From contig OX637637.1 of the NCBI GenBank assembly GCA_951802195.1, positions 434,001-498,000 on the forward strand: a DNA stretch of 64,000 bases. The letters are read 5' to 3'. The translations under genes were made by a program, and so were the position numbers. The first letter of the stretch is position 1. Each line of letters begins with the position of its first letter. Positions 45,631 to 57,633 of the stretch are shown here, in pieces. Below the pieces are notes generated by a model. That model was not told where the DNA came from, did no database searches, and saw only the letters and a program-made list of their open reading frames with translations. This DNA is from Tausonia pullulans (Eukaryota > Basidiomycota > Tremellomycetes > Cystofilobasidiales > Mrakiaceae).

Positions 45631-47384
45631 TCAGTCAGAGTCCCCCTCTGTCACCCGCTCGCTCCTTGTAATCCCAACCTCAACACCGTCCTAGTCAACA
45701 TAGATAATCCCCACACAGACCCCCAGACCGTCACCGAACTTGCTCTCGCAAGACAGCAGGTTGAACAACTAAGGACCGCTCTTAAAAAACTCCGACACCA
45801 ACAACAACAGACACAGATTACCACCTCGCAACCCGAAGCCAAGGACTACCACGGCCCTACCCCCCACGCCTTCAGTGGCAAGAGATCAGATTCGGAGACC
45901 TTCGTCCTCAAGCTCGATAACATTTTCCGCCTGCAACCCGTGTCCCTTGGTACCGACGACATGAAGATTCAGTATGCGATCTCGCTCCTCACGGATGACG
46001 CCTTCAACTGGGTCCGCCCTTACCTCCTCGTCGATGATTCCGACCGTCCTGACTGGTTCATCACCTGGCCACGTTTCCGGGCCCGCCTTCTCAAGGATTT
46101 CGGAGAAATCGACCGCGTCGAAACCGCTCGGCGCGCCCTCAAAGATCTTCGTCAAACGACCTCAGTTTCTATCTACGCCTTCGAGTACAAACGCCACATG
46201 CTCCTCCTTGACTTTGGCGATCAGTACCATCGTTTCAACTTCTTCGACGGCCTCAAGCTTGAGGTCAAAGAGCGCCTCGTCCGTGCTCAGAATTATGCCA
46301 ACCTCGACGACCTCATCGACGCCGCCATCTTGTGGGACAACGCCCTCGCCGACTTCCGTCATGCTCATGCACCCCGCAACGTCAACCGCCTGAACTTCGC
46401 CTCTGTCGTCCCTCCCGCTCGCCGTACCTTGTTCCCGTCCGTACCCGTGACCAGCACCTCAGCCTCATTCTCTGGCCCCGTCCCCATGGAGGTCGACGCC
46501 ACCTCTCGGCCTCGCGGCCCGCTCTCCGACGCGGAAAAGGAGCGCCGCCGACGTGACGGTCTTTGTCTATACTGCGCCAGCAAGGGCCACCGAGTCATCA
46601 ACTGCCCCATCGTTCCTCGCCGATCCTTCAACATCTCAGCTACCTCGTCCAACAACACCGCCAATGATGTCCCTCATTCGGCCACCGTCAAGGAGATCAT
46701 TAACGATCAAGACGCGGCGTGACTAGCCGACCCGTTCGACTCGACGAGTTCACCTTCATCTGCCAACAGCCCCTCGCTTTTCGACAACATTTCTGGACCC
46801 CCTCTTTATTCCTTGTCCATTCACACCAAAATATCAGCTCAAGGTCCTCCCATGCTCCCCCCGGTCGACCGTTTTTCACTACCCTTCAACCCATCCTACT
46901 GCCTTTCCACCGACGACATCCCCACAGCTTCCTTTCACGAGGAAGACCATGTCGTCGTGCCCCTCACCATCGCCTTCGGATCCACCTCCTTCGACACCTA
47001 TGCACTCCTCGACAGCGGTGCCACCTCCAACTTCATCGACTCGTCCCTCGTCGACGCGCACTCAGTTCCACTTGTCACCAAGAACGTCCCTCGCGCCCTC
47101 GAGGTCGTTGACGGCCGCCCGATCGCATCGGGAGCCGTCACACATCACACCTCTCCACTAGCCCTCGCCGTCTCTAGGCATCGACACACTGAATCCATCT
47201 CTTTCGACGTCACCTCCCTTGGCCACTATCCGATCATCCTCGGTATTCCCTGGCTCAAACGACACAATCCCTCGATCGACTGGCCAGCGCATCACCTCGT
47301 CTTCGATTCGCAGTACTGCCGGAGCTCCTGCCTCTCACAAGAAACCCCCACCATAGCCAAACTCCTCAGCCAAGTCCCACTATC

Positions 47385-47490
47385 GTCCTCGTCCAAGCCC
47401 TCGTCCTCACCCAAGTCCTCGTCCTCACCCAAGTCCTCGTCCTCACCCAAGTCCTCGTCCTCGCCGAAGCCATCGTCCTCGCTCAAGTCC
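47385..47490 (+). repeat. Ser/Pro/Lys-coding minisatellite within gypsy pol
   Basis: About five tandem copies of an 18-base unit (TCGTCCTCACCCAAGTCC-like) between the protease and reverse transcriptase parts, giving SSSSPK repeats that act as a linker. Confidence 0.8.
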
Positions 47491-50400
47491 AAGTTCAATT
47501 CCTTGTCCTTGCCCGTCAGCCACCGTTCGCTCCTCCCCGCCGTCATCGCAGCCACTCGGTCTTCGCCTTACTTCTCCGTTATCCCGCCTACGGATCCGCT
47601 CAACCCCCCGGACCGTGGGCCTTCGCCTCCGGAGATCGACGTCCCCACCATCGTCCCACCGGAGTACCACGCCTACCTCAAGGTTTTCGAGAAGTCCTCA
47701 GCCTCGGAACTACCCCCTCATCGGCCATACGACCATGCCATCACTCTCAAGGACAACACGCAGCCACCCTTCGGGCCAATCTACGGCCTCTCATCGGTTG
47801 AACTCGGCGCTCTTCGTGAGTTCATCGATGAGAACCTCGCCAAGGGCTTCATCGTCCCCTCGCAATCACCTGCGTCTGCTCCCATCCTTTTCGTCAAGAA
47901 GAAGGACGAATCTCTCCGCCTCTGCGTCGACTATCGCCGTCTCAACGCTATCACCATCAAGAATCGGTACCCGCTCCCCCTCATCTCGGAATCCCTTGAC
48001 CGGCTGGCCACTGCCAAGTTCTTCACCAAACTCGACCTCCGAGGCGCCTACAACCTCGTTCGGATCGCCCCGGGTGATGAATGGAAGACTGCCTTCCGCT
48101 GTCGCTACGGGCTGTTCGAGTACAAAGTTATGCCCTTTGGGCTGACGAACGCACCAGCCACATTCCAGCACTTTATGAATGACACCCTCCGCGACCTCCT
48201 CGACATCTCCGTCATCGTCTATCTAGACGATATCCTCATATTTTCCCCCACCCTTGACACACATCGCCAACACGTTGCCACTGTCCTCGAGCGCCTCCTG
48301 ACAGCGCGCCTCTGGGTCAAGCCGGAGAAGTGCGCCTTCCACCAGGACGAGGTCGATTTCCTCGGCTACATCGTCGGCGCTCAAGGCATCAAGATGGATC
48401 CCTCCAAGATCTCAGCCGTCACAGACTGGCCAGCACCCACTTCGGTCAGACACTTCCAGTCCTTCCTCGGATTCGCCAACTTCTACCGCCGTTTCGTCCA
48501 CCGGTTCTCAAAAGTCGTCGCCCCCATTACGTCCCTCCTCAAGAAAGGTGTCCCCTTCCACTTCGGACCGGATCAACTCGCCGCTTTCGAGACCCTCAAG
48601 TCCAAGTTCACCTCGTCTGCCGTCCTCACCGTCTTCGATCCCTCGCTTCCCCTCGTCCTCGAGACGGACTCATCCGATTTCGCCGTTGCCGGCGTCCTCT
48701 CGCAACGCGCCGTTGCCCCTCGCTCGCCACTCCGCCCGATCGCCTTCTACTCGCGCAAGCTCAACCCGGCCGAACTCAACTACGAGATCCACGACAAGGA
48801 AATGCTGGCGATCATTGAGTGCCTCAAGGAGTGGCGCCACTACTGCGAAGGGCACCCATCACCTCTCACCATCTACACCGATCACGAGTCGCTCCAGTAC
48901 TTTACCACATCCAAAGCCCTCTCCCGCCGTGAGTCCCGCTGGGCCGAGTTCCTCTCTGGCTTCAACTTTGTCGTTATCTACCGCCCTGGAGGACGCAATA
49001 CAGTCGCCGATGCCCTGTCGAGGCGACAGGACCTTTCGGAGGGGAGTCGCCCTTCGGACCAGACACCCAGGCACCTTCTCAAACCCGACCAGTATATCAT
49101 TGCCGCCAACCTCAGGTCCCGTCCTTCGGCCGCTGCCGCTCCCCTCAACCAAGCTCCCCTCGATCAAACTTCCTTCAATACTATCGGCAACATCCCTGCG
49201 CTCTTCGAACCTATTGATTCGGAACCTCCGGATCCCATTCCCGACCTCGATCCTCGCCCCAAGCTCCTTCCTCGTCTTCTCACCGCACAACTCGCCGACC
49301 CATCACTCGCCCCCCTCATTGACCTCCTCCGTCATCCGAATCGCCCTCGCTCTCCCGACGATGTCAAGGCTCTCCACGATCTCTCGCTCCACCCTACAGA
49401 CCTCCTTCTCTCGCGCGGCCTCGTCCTCGTTCCGGACGATCACCAGCTACCCTCGACCTCGTCCGCGCCTGCCACGAGCCTCAACTCGCTGGGCACCTTG
49501 GCGCTCGCAAGACCCATGACCTCCTTCGACGCTCGTTCACTTTCCCCTCCGACAATACATTCGTCCAAACCTACACCTCCGGCTGCGACCTTTGCGTCCG
49601 CAACAAGACAAATCGGCGCGCACCCTTCGGCCTCCTCCAACCGCTTCCGCCACCGACACCGCCTCCAACCGCTTCCGCCATCGACACGCCCTTGGACGAT
49701 GATCTCCATGGACGGCATCGTCAAGCTCCCGACCTCCGACGGCCTCGACTGCATTCAAGTCTTCATCGATCGATTCACCAAGATGGTTCGTCTCGTCCCG
49801 TATTGCGAAGCCGGCTTCGCAGCTCCCGAGCTCGCTCGGATGTACCTCGACCACGTTGTCCGGCATCACGGGTTTCAGACAGACATCACCTCGGATCGCG
49901 GATCGACCTTCACCTCTTCCTTCTGGAGATCTTTCCTCTCTCTCATCGGCACCGCCCCTCATTTCACTACCGCCTTCCACCCCGCGGCCAACGGCCAAAC
50001 CGAGCGTGCTAACGCCGTCGTCGAGACCTTCCCTCGGATCTTCTGCAACCACCATCAAGACGACTGGGTCTCGCTCCTTCCCTCCTGCGAGTTCGCTCTC
50101 AACAACTCGCTAGCGGTCGCCACCCAGCACACGCCTTTCTTCGCCAACCACGGGTTCCATCCTCTCTCGTCATCTGACCACCTCGCCGCCTCTACCTCGC
50201 ACAATCCCGCCGCCGATGCCACCGTTGCCAAGCTTCGCGCTCTTCATACCGAGATCCGAGATCACATCCTCGCTGCCCAACGTTCTTACAAGACCTTCGC
50301 TGATCAATCCCGTCGTCCTACCACCTTTCCAGGGGAAGACGGCAAGGATCCTTCCCCTCCGATCTTCAAGGCCGGCGATCTCGTCTGGCTCAACCGTCGC

Positions 50401-50897
50401 AACATTACCACCGATCGGCCCTCGCTCAAACTCGATGTCAAACACCTCGGCCCCTTCCGGATCCTCCGTGTACTCTCGGACGTCTCCTTCGAGCTCGACT
50501 TGCCTCCCACAGTCCCGGTCCATCCTGTTTTCCACGCCTCGCTCCTCTTGCCGCACGCCCCCGGACACCCCGGTCAACACCAGCCTGCCGCACCTCCAGT
50601 CAATGCCGCTGACCCAGAGCTATACGTCGTCGAACGCATCATCAAGATGGACGTCCGCGACGGCAAGCACTTCTACCTCGTTCACTGGCAAGGCTACCGC
50701 GACGAGGAGGACACATGGGAGCCGTACGATCACGTTGCTCATCTTCGCCTCCTCAAAGCCTTCCACCGCGCCCATCCTGACCTTCCCAAGCCATCGCGCC
50801 GTACTATCCGTCGCCCTTCTCGCTGTCCTCGTCGCCATAACACCTAGGCCTCAAGTCATTCGCCCTCTCAGGAGTTCGAGCCTTAGCCGGGGGATCC

Positions 50898-51228
50898 TGT
50901 CAGGATCTCGCGGACTTGCCACCTTGGTTCTGCGCCTGGCTAACTCTGTGCCAGTGTTGCCTTTTCCCTGCTTGCTTCACATTCCCTCATCTTGGACCAT
51001 TCTTTCGCCACATTGTCCCACACTCTTTGTTTTCTTACCCTTAGCCCATAAGACGCTCAGTTCATCGTACCTTCTGTTCTGCACTCTGACTACCATTTGG
51101 ATTTGACGAACCTGCCCAAGACCTTGAAGCGAGCCTGTGTCACTGCCAACACTTCAGTCTACTAATCCACCTACGCCCCTCTTCTCACCCATCCTCCTCA
51201 GTCATTGACCCTTGGGCCAATCCTAACA
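50898..51228 (+). repeat. Gypsy LTR, right
   Basis: 331 bases, TGTCAGGATCTCGCGG...CCTAACA. Its left third matches the portion at 32521-32615 better than it matches the left LTR of the element. Confidence 0.85.
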
Positions 51229-51701
51229 TTCATGCTTTACCTATTTCGACACGTGGTCTGGTAAAAAGGCATTGAACCCGATCGCAAGAGGCTCGATCGC
51301 TTGAGAATTACTACGTAGCCAACGGTGAAACAGGAACGTAATTCTGAGAGCCGACGCCTATTTCTTCACCCATCCTCCTCAGCCTCAAACTTTGGGCCAA
51401 TCTTGACATGGGTCCTCTCCATTCCTTGAGGGCGCGTATACACCAATATGCGTCGCTCGTTATCTCTCGCAAGCAAAGGGAGAACTTATCGCTTGCTCTC
51501 AGCGGAACGCGTCGGCTTGCTGCTTCCAGAGATGGGTGCCACCTCGTAGTTTCAGCTTTGAGATGTACACCCGCAGCAGGTCCCCGTGCAACGACACACG
51601 ACTCATCCCGCCCACGAGCGAGACGAGTTTTTTCCGGGCATTCTCAGAGATGTCGAAGCTCCAGAGGGCTACCATGGGAGGAGAGAAGGAGGATCGATTG
51701 T
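51229..51701. other. Intergenic, with a decayed gypsy LTR end
   Basis: At about 51355-51408 the sequence resembles the last 50 bases of the gypsy LTR (CACCCATCCTCCTCAG...TTGGGCCAATCTTGACA), an old remnant. The remainder up to the next gene's stop shows no supported exon. A frame at 51499-51700 continues antisense but falls outside the chosen gene model. Confidence 0.55.
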
Positions 51702-52783
51702 CTACATATACATGGAGGAGGTGTCGACGCGAGGCTTGGATCGGGCGGCGACCGGTTGAGCCTTGGCAGCGAGGTCGGCGTTCCATGCGAGCTCGACATC
51801 GAGGATGTTGGAAAGAGTAGCGGCGAGGCCGGCCACCGTGGCATTGGTTGGGAGGGGTGCGGGAAGCAGGAATAGGAGCGAAGATGGGATCGAAAGGGGG
51901 ACAAGGGAAAGCCAGGGCGGCGACGGCGAGGCCGAAATGTGGTTGGGAGGCGCGAACGGAAGGACATTCTCCTGCTCCGTAACAACATTGAGATGCTCAG
52001 CCAGCCATGCATAGATACAACAGTTGTACGGAGCGTCGACTTACCGGCTTGTCCATAGAAGAGGTTGAAAGAAATCGGACGGGCGGCTCGCTTGACGTTG
52101 AGCCCTGTCCGACGAGCTCTACATACGCCGACACAAGATAGCTGTCGACTACGATGATACTATCGCGGAAACAGAGAGAAATAGTACCAGGATCAGAAGA
52201 TGCGGTGTGTTATGCGGCCGTCGCGACGTAATGCTGACGTACCGGACCGGCTGGAGGGACTCGAGGACGGTGAGCGCGAGCGGCGTCGGGGCCGAGAGAG
52301 GAAGGTTGTCGTCAATGTAGAGCGCTAGAAGAGGGCTTTCTGTCGATGCAGACTCGATCGAGTAGATGGCGGCGACCTGGCGATGGGGGAGAGATGGGCC
52401 ATCAGTGTGCGTGCCCTGCAAACAAACACGGGCGAGGCCGCGCGTCGCAGGCAGCAAGCAGTGGGAGATGGACGGACCGGCGAGCGAGCGACAGGCTCGG
52501 CAGCGATACCTTCCGCGCTAGGCTGGCGTCGTTCAGTGAAGATAGTGGCCAGAGGGCCTGACTGGCCTCGGAGGCCCCGTCCGAAGTAGCGGCCCTCGAC
52601 GCCAACAAACACCAAGAGGGTGGCTTCCTCGGGGATGGCCTGACCGCCGACGAACTCCAGGTCGGCCGTCAAGACGAGGGCGGGCTCGCGAGGGCGGGGG
52701 TCGTCGTCATCGCTTTCACTCTCGAAGGCATGGCGCGGGGGGAGGAGGTTGGCGGCAAGCGGGTCCGAGTGGGGGAGTTCCAT
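51702..52783 (-). CDS. Possible proteasome assembly chaperone 1 (PAC1)-like protein
   Basis: Start at 52783 (MELPHSDPLAANLLPPRHAF) with an acidic stretch (ESESDDDDP). Further exons read VAAIYSIESASTESPLLALY, then LESLQPVRIIVVDSYLVSAY (splice near 52240/52152), PPVRFLSTSSMDKP, and from 51968 ENVLPFAPPNHISASPSL...IPSSLLFLLPAP. The last exon ends at the TAG at 51702. The series 'short beta strands, RIIVVDSYLVSAY, PPVRFL, PPN...LP..IP..LL' resembles the layout of PSMG1/PAC1, which helps build the 20S proteasome alpha ring, but similarity is weak and read by eye. The first intron is unclear (donor near 52516 or 52495). The gene shares a promoter region of about 170 bases with the divergent PPR gene. 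Confidence 0.45.
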
Positions 52784-52954
52784 AATAGTGGAGATGGTCG
52801 TTGGGAGTCGTCAGCCGTATCGTGGCTCTCTCCCCCTTCTCGCACGGCGCGACGGGGTCGGGCGGTCCATGCTCCTAACTTTCCAGCCGTCCTTTCCCAC
52901 TTCCTTCATACACTTTCCATTAACCACCACCACCAGGCCAGTCTCGGACCGAAT
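52784..52954. promoter_or_regulatory. Short bidirectional promoter
   Basis: Only 171 bases separate two divergent start codons (52783 on - and 52955 on +). Contains C/T-rich sequence on the + strand. Both transcripts must start inside or close to it. Confidence 0.55.
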
Positions 52955-55427
52955 ATGCTTCTAGCCCTCTCACGGACAGCACGACCACCGCTAGCCCGGT
53001 CTCTCTCTTCAACGCCCTCGCTCGCCGTCGGCCGCGTTCGCTCTCACCCAGCCGCCGCTAACGCGTCCGCATTCACCCCTTCGTCGTTCTCGTCCTCGGG
53101 GCCCAGTCACTACAGCCCGTCCCAGGGCTCTTTCGCTCTCTCCTCCTCACAGGATTTAGGGTCCGAGAGCTCGTTCACTGCTCTCCGCGGCGTCTCCAAG
53201 GAGGGCCGTCGCGTCGCCGCCCGCATCCATAGCACTCCGGATGGAGACTCGCCTGCGCATGCCTCGTCGTCTTGGGGTCGGAGTGGTCTTCGCACCCGGG
53301 GATTATCGCCCGATGTCTGGCCCCCACCGGCGTCATACAAGTCTAAGGGCGCTAAGGGCACGCCCTTACGGCCCTCCTCGACTGCAAACCCACCCGCGCG
53401 GTCGGTGACAGCGCCGATCATCGCCCCTGAAGGAGGCTGGAAGCGAGTCACCATTCGGAACGAGGCGGACGGGCCCTTGGCCGGTCCTCAGGGTCGGCCG
53501 TTCAAGAAGGTTAAGCACTATGCTGGCGGGGTCTCGGGTGGTGTCCCATCGTGGATCCGGTCCAAGCAGGAGCGCGCGCTTGCGGACGATGACTATTTCG
53601 CGCCGTCTTCCCCTTCTCGCCATGACTCTCGCTCCGGGTCGTTCTTTTCAGAGGCAGCCCCTCGTCGTCCGAGGCCGTCCATCAAGGGGTCGGGAATCAA
53701 TGCCGAGGACTACTCCACCCCGCGCACTCTCTCCATCTTCCTCCTCCGAAACAAGTACTCGTACGACGATGCTCTTCGACTCGTCCGGGATGCGCCCGGT
53801 GACGTTGGTCTCCAAGCTGGGGTCTGGAACACGCTCATCACCATCGCGCTCAAGGAGCGGAACACGAGCCTTGCTTTGAGAACGTACAACGACGTGCGTA
53901 TTCCCGTTCTCGCTTTTTCTCACCAACATTCAGTTGATGTTGCGTTTGTTCGACTTCCTTCAGATGAAGAAGCGCGGTATCAAGCCCAGCGATCGGACTT
54001 ATAGCATCCTTCTCTCCAACCTCCCCCGGACGATCCCAGCTTCGAGCGCCACGGTCTCGACAGCCTCCTCACTCTACTCGACTATCTCGCGCCTCATGCG
54101 GGACGAGCCGCACGAATACCCACCATCCATCATCCCCATCAACTCATATCTCTCCTTTCTGGCTCGATGCGGTCAATCGGACACCTGCCTAGCAACGTTT
54201 GATGACCTCCCTCGATCCGGCCAGCTCTCTCCGGATGTGGCCACTTGGACGTCGCTCTTCCAAGCACTCCTCCATCGGGACGACGTATCCTACGCCATCG
54301 CGGAGGGCAGGGAGCGTTGGCTGGAGCTGGTTGACCGCGTAAGCGCCCCAGGCTCGCACGTCCGTGTCGACGGGCAGCTGCTCTCTACCTTCGTTCGACT
54401 CCTCCTCCGAGGCACAGCCGATGACCAGCGCCTTGCGCTCGCCCTTGTGCGGGCTCACTTTTCTTTCCCCGACAACGTCACCCTCCCCTCTCTTCCCGTC
54501 CCTTCCACTTCTCCCGCCTCCTCCGTCCTTCCTCCCGCAATCCAGGACTCGAACAAGCTTGTCCCGGGGGAGCAGACGCTGGAGACTATCTTCAATCTTC
54601 TTCTTCGGCTCGAGCTCCCGGAGACGGTGACTTCTCTTTACTCGGAGTATCTCTCGACCAACCCGAAACTGCTCACCAATGAGCTTCGCGACCGAGCGCT
54701 CCTCGCGACTGTGCAGACGCAGGACCCGCAGTCGGCGTGGCGATTCTGCGAAAGCAAAGCTGCGTCCAACGCCTACCCGACGCTCGTCAGCTTCCACTTG
54801 GCCATGGACGCCTGCGCCGCCGCCGGCAACTTCGACATCGCTCTCAACCTCTTCCGCCGGATGACCGCCGTTCGGCAGGGCGTGGAGCACGGCCCAGACT
54901 CCCGGCTTGCTCGATCGGCCTTGGCGCCGCTGGTGGATCTGTCGTCCCAGATGTTTCCGCCCGACCCTCGGTTTTTCGGCGCCTTCCTTCTCACAGCCAT
55001 CAAGTCACATCCTCAAGGGGAGAACATCCGCTCGGCCGTCCGGCTGGTAACCGCCTTCAATTCGCTCACCTCGCTCTCAGTCTTCGGTCCTCACGCAAAC
55101 GACAACCGCGTCGGCCGTCCGCCGACGGACCCGTTCGAGCAGAGCCAGGTTGGGAAGACGCGCAAGACGATCCACCGCCAGTTCTATCAGCGCAAGCTCG
55201 CTAGCGCTCTCGACAAGGCCATCAGCATCGCTCTCCGGAAGCCCCAGATGCTCACGCTTCAGGAGATCTCAGCTTGGCAGCAACTGCAGACGGAGCTCGC
55301 TGCTTCCCTCAAGGGCTCTCACCTCGAGGAACGCGCCGACTCGGCGCGTGGCGATATGCCGACGCCCGACGTACCCTCAACGGTGATCAAGAAGCAGGTC
55401 AGGGACGGGACGACCATCTGGAGATGA
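52955..55427 (+). CDS. Mitochondrial pentatricopeptide-repeat (PPR) protein
   Basis: PPR proteins bind organelle RNAs and control processing, stability or translation. Two exons: 52955-53893 and 53964-55427, about 800 residues; the single intron (53894-53963) is in phase 0. The N-terminus is Arg/Ser/Ala-rich without acids (MLLALSRTARPPLARSLSST), fitting a mitochondrial presequence, and is followed by a disordered stretch of about 230 residues. PPR-type helical pairs start near AGVWNTLITIALKERNTSLA and MKKRGIKPSDRTYSILLSNL. Others follow around SIIPINSYLSFLARCGQS, DVATWTSLFQALLHRDD and YPTLVSFHLAMDACAAAGNF. The exact yeast counterpart could not be named. Confidence 0.78.
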
Positions 55428-55545
55428 TCATGACCCCTTGTCGAGCCTCTAACGTGTCCCTCCGTGCAATCCTTGTCTTTTGAAATGCATGCGTGAAAGA
55501 AAGAGCGAGTTCTATCCTGGTTCATCTTCCCCCCTACTCAAAACT

Positions 55546-57372
55546 CTAGGCGAGTCCGGCGTCCTGCATCGCCTTGAGCATCAGCGGGCCAATCTGGGCC
55601 GGGCTCTTGGCGACAAAGGCGCCAGCCCTCTCGAGGGCCTCAACCTTGTCCTTGGCGGCTCCCTTGCCACCCGAGATGATCGCACCTGCGGCAGACAGAA
55701 GGCAGGCAGAAGAAGTGAACGGCCATTCAACGCCGTCAAGACGACGCGACGTGCGCAAGACTTACCAGCGTGACCCATTCGTCGGCCGGGAGGAGCAGAG
55801 ACACCGGCGATGAAGGCAACGACAGGCTTGGGGACCTTGCGAGTCTTGTTGAACTGCTCGAGGAACTCGGCGGCGTCTTCCTCCATGGAGCCACCGATCT
55901 CGCCGATGAGGACGATACCCTCGGTGCGGGGGTCGTCGAGAAGGACCTTAAGGGCGTCGACGTGGGTGGTTCTGAAGCGCGGGACAAAGAATCCATTGAG
56001 AATAAAGTCAGCATCAAGACGAGAACTCGATGGAGAACGGCGCGCGGGCGCTCACCCGGGGAAAGGGTCTCCTCCGATTCCAATGACGAGGGACTGGCCG
56101 AGTCCGACGCCGGTGGTCTGGTGGACAGCCTCGTAGTTGAGGGTTCCAGAGCGGGAGACGATACCTAAGATTACACATGAACGCATACGTGAGTGACCAG
56201 CTCAACGGGTGAACAGGGGAAAGACGCGCGCCGCGTAGCATCGGCAACAGGACGACGAAGGGAGAGAGGACCAACCGATCTTTCCGGGCATGTGGATGTG
56301 TCCGGGCATGATGCCCATCTTGCAGCCACGGGGGTCGATGATGCCGGGGCAGTTGGGGCCTGTCAAGCAAGGATGCGAGTAAGCTGGCTTACTCTTCTGT
56401 GCAGAGAGGGGGAAGAGGCCGGGAAGAAGCAAGGGCCGCTTCTACTGACCGACCATGCGAGACTTCGACTGGCTCTTGAGCGCGTTGATGACGCGGATCT
56501 CGTCGAGCTGAGGGATGCCCTCGGTGATGGTAACGATAAGTCCAACCTCGGCCTCGATGGCCTCAAGGATAGCGTCGGCGGCGAAGGGAGGAGGGACATA
56601 GATGACGGTCGCGTCGGGCTTGGTCTCCTTAACGGCCTAGAGACGTTGCAACAGAAAGCCCGTGAGGCGTCAGCAGCTGCCAGCGGTCCCGGGGAGACTC
56701 GGTCATCCTTGAGCATGCTCGAGGTCAGGGAGCCAATGTAGATAGGAAAGGGAGGACAAAGACAGGCCAGGGCCATGGAGGGAAGAGAGACGGCTGACCT
56801 CCCGAACGGTGCCGTAGACGGGGACGCCGAGATGGGTGGTGCCGGCCTTCTTAGAATTGATGCCACCGACGACCTTGGTTCCATACTTAATGGCCTGGTC
56901 GGCGTGGAAGGTTCCGGTCTTTCCGGCTGTTTGGGGCAGGACGAGCCAAGGTGCGGTGAGCTCGGGGCTGTTACCTGCTTCCCTCGCGACGAACGGCGGC
57001 GAGCTTCTGGCGAACGAGTCGAGCGCGCCGACCAGCTCAACGAGGGCGGCCAAGGCTAGACTCACTCATGCCCTGGATGATGACCTTGGTGTCGGCATTG
57101 ATGAGAAGGTTCTTGAGCGAGTCGTCGTACGAACGGACGACCGTCGAGGTCGAGAACGCGCCTGATGGAAGCGAGCGAGACGATGCCGGAGAGCGGCGGC
57201 GACGGGCGGACACGGCAGCGCGAGAACAGAGGTCAAAGAAATGCGGGAGAACAACGAGTTTCAGCGGCTGGCCAGGGCTGAGAAACAAGCTGGACACCAG
57301 GCTGAGCGGAAGAGGGCTAGGGGGAGGGGTCTCACGGCGGGGGAGAGCCTTGGCGAGGGAGCGGGCGAACAT
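55546..57372 (-). CDS. LSC1: Succinyl-CoA ligase alpha subunit, mitochondrial
   Basis: Makes succinate and ATP/GTP from succinyl-CoA in the TCA cycle, as a dimer with LSC2. Start at 57372 with a basic presequence ([14 protein letters not shown]) continuing over an intron to [18 protein letters not shown]. Blocks: [116 protein letters not shown] and [16 protein letters not shown], in which the His of GHAG is the residue that is phosphorylated. It ends [11 protein letters not shown]. About eight introns. Full length. Confidence 0.94.
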
Positions 57373-57633
57373 GGCAAGAGATGAGGGAAGATGGGGGATG
57401 GAGGACGACGGCGAGGAGAGCGAGCGAGAGGACGGGTTTGCCTCGACCCGCCGACGAACCCCGAACAATGAGGGCAAGCCAGCCAGTCGCACGGGCCGGC
57501 CGGGCTGTCTTTCTACTTCCGTCTGCTGTTCTTGCTCTTGTCTTCATCTCCTTCCGTGTGTGCGCGTGTATGCAGCGACATGCTATTACCTTCAGATATC
57601 TCCATCTCCCACCCTGCCTCCCTCCACAAGGAT

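Larger units (their letters stand above)
32521..51228. mobile_element. Compound Ty1/copia and Ty3/gypsy retrotransposon fossil locus
   Basis: A nested and partly inverted cluster. In order: a gypsy LTR portion (+), a gypsy LTR (-), a copia portion (+), a copia portion (-), a copia LTR, a whole-looking copia body (-), a second copia LTR, another copia portion (-), then a gypsy element (+) from 45274 to 51228. The first 3.2 kb (32616-35855) and the stretch 42373-45630 are inverted repeats of each other and share the same gypsy/copia junction. No matching target-site duplication was seen at the outermost ends. Confidence 0.85.
45274..51228 (+). mobile_element. Ty3/gypsy chromovirus retrotransposon, nearly whole fossil
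   Basis: LTRs at 45274-45630 (357 bases) and 50898-51228 (331 bases), both TGTCAGGATCT...AACA. Gag region to 46722 with a zinc knuckle (CLYCASKGHRVINC), then pol from about 46813 to 50847. Pol parts: aspartic protease (LLDSGATSNF), reverse transcriptase (YLDDILIF), RNase H (ETDSSDFAVAG), integrase core (about 49690-50300) and a C-terminal chromodomain (YVVERIIKMDVRDG...VHWQGY). The last is the mark of chromoviruses and is thought to guide integration to modified histones. The two LTRs differ strongly in their first 120 bases, so they are old or come from different insertions. It looks nearly whole with perhaps one or two breaks. Confidence 0.88.

Noticed and set aside
51229-51233. Target-site duplication around the outer gypsy LTR pair
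   Set aside because: The five bases before 32521 (AACTG) and after 51228 (TTCAT) do not match.
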